Shown piece by piece: positions 63,554 through 64,000 of a DNA stretch of 64,000 nucleotides. Made by a program: the position numbers and the translations under genes. Each line of letters begins with the position of its first letter. The first letter of the stretch is position 1. This DNA is from Paramecium octaurelia (Eukaryota; Ciliophora; Oligohymenophorea; Peniculida; Parameciidae), in assembly GCA_905182995.1 (NCBI GenBank), contig CAJJDP010000055.1:186001-250000 (forward strand), in the 5' to 3' direction. A model generated the notes under the pieces. That model was not told the origin of the DNA, did not search any database, and was given only the letters and a program-made list of their open reading frames with translations.

Positions 63554-63783
63554 ATGAATTAGAATTATAGAAACAATTAAATTCTTCCCATAGATATCGA
63601 AGTATATTGCCTCTTAAAACTAATAATTGTTATCAGGTTTAAATGATAAGAAAATTATTACTAGGAATTATTTAAACTATATTTTTGAATTTAAGAACTT
63701 ACTGGATAGAATTGAAATTCTAAATATATAAAGAAGAATAAGCTTTTAACATGCATTAGAACATAATATCATTAGGTATATGA
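63554..63783 (+). CDS. Small hypothetical protein
   Basis: MNQNYRNNQILPIDIE continues, if a 35-nt GT...AG segment is removed, into VQMIRKLLLGIIQTIFLNLR and ends at TGA. Without the intron it stops earlier at another TGA. Short, and the intron is long for this genome, so support is weak. Confidence 0.3.
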
Positions 63784-64000
63784 AACTTTTAAGTTTATTT
63801 TTGATTGAATATCAAATAATGTAAACTTTCTAATTTATTCTCACGATTTTAGGGTAAATACTACATTTTTTAATTATATTGTTATGTTATTTTTTTAACA
63901 TCCCAATCATGTTCAAATATATTAGTCATCTTATTTTTATCCTTAAAATATAAACAAATTGCCACCATATTGCACTCCATAAGTTTTTATAATATTTTTG
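63784..64000. other. Unassigned right end
   Basis: AT-rich sequence up to the window edge; no supported feature. Confidence 0.5.

Overview
This window looks like a macronuclear scaffold of a ciliate, most probably Paramecium. The DNA is very AT-rich. Genes read through only if TAA and TAG code for glutamine and TGA is the sole stop. They are interrupted by tiny GT...AG introns of about 20 to 32 nt. With the standard code almost every gene here would look shattered, which is why simple ORF calling shows only fragments. I read the genes by hand-translating with the ciliate code and removing these introns. Species and functions are inferred from motifs, not from a search.

Layout. 0-7.1 kb: a RING/TRAF-like/SPRY protein (+), two tandem members (A, B) of a two-span membrane protein family (-), and a mitochondrial-carrier protein (-). 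7.5-16 kb: a PP2A B55-type regulatory subunit (+), then a minus-strand block with a DEDDy exonuclease, a membrane protein, a small coiled coil and a hybrid histidine kinase. 16.4-22.4 kb: a GST-like protein and a membrane J-protein (+), then two more members (C, D) of the membrane family (-). 22.9-32.5 kb: a membrane-anchored kinase-like gene with an apparent frameshift (+), a Cache-type receptor (-), a multi-span protein with a PAS-like tail (+), an adenylate-kinase-like protein without a P-loop (+), a second J-protein (-) and a WD40 protein (+). 32.6-41.5 kb: two tandem hybrid histidine kinases (+) and family member E (-). 43.3-63.5 kb: a divergent actin (-), DAW1/ODA16 (+), a 7-TM pseudokinase (+), an MFS transporter (+), a CHCH protein (+), tRNA-Ser(CGA) (-), a radial-spoke RSP2-like protein, a MORN protein, a cytosolic carboxypeptidase, a transmembrane RING-H2 ligase, a long coiled coil and a small HTH protein (all -).

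Three themes stand out. First, sensing: three hybrid histidine kinases, a PAS-like relative without an H-box, a Cache receptor and two membrane kinase/pseudokinase proteins lie within about 35 kb. Second, cilia: DAW1 (dynein transport), RSP2 (radial spoke), a CCP carboxypeptidase (tubulin tail processing), a MORN protein and coiled coils lie within about 18 kb. Third, five copies of an unnamed two-span membrane family (A-E) sit in tandem pairs.

Assembly caution: a single N at 36773 separates two copies, identical as far as I can see by eye, of a 1,334-bp segment inside one histidine kinase gene. This looks like an unmerged contig overlap, not a biological duplication. No telomeric repeats, rRNA, CRISPR array or recognisable transposon were seen.
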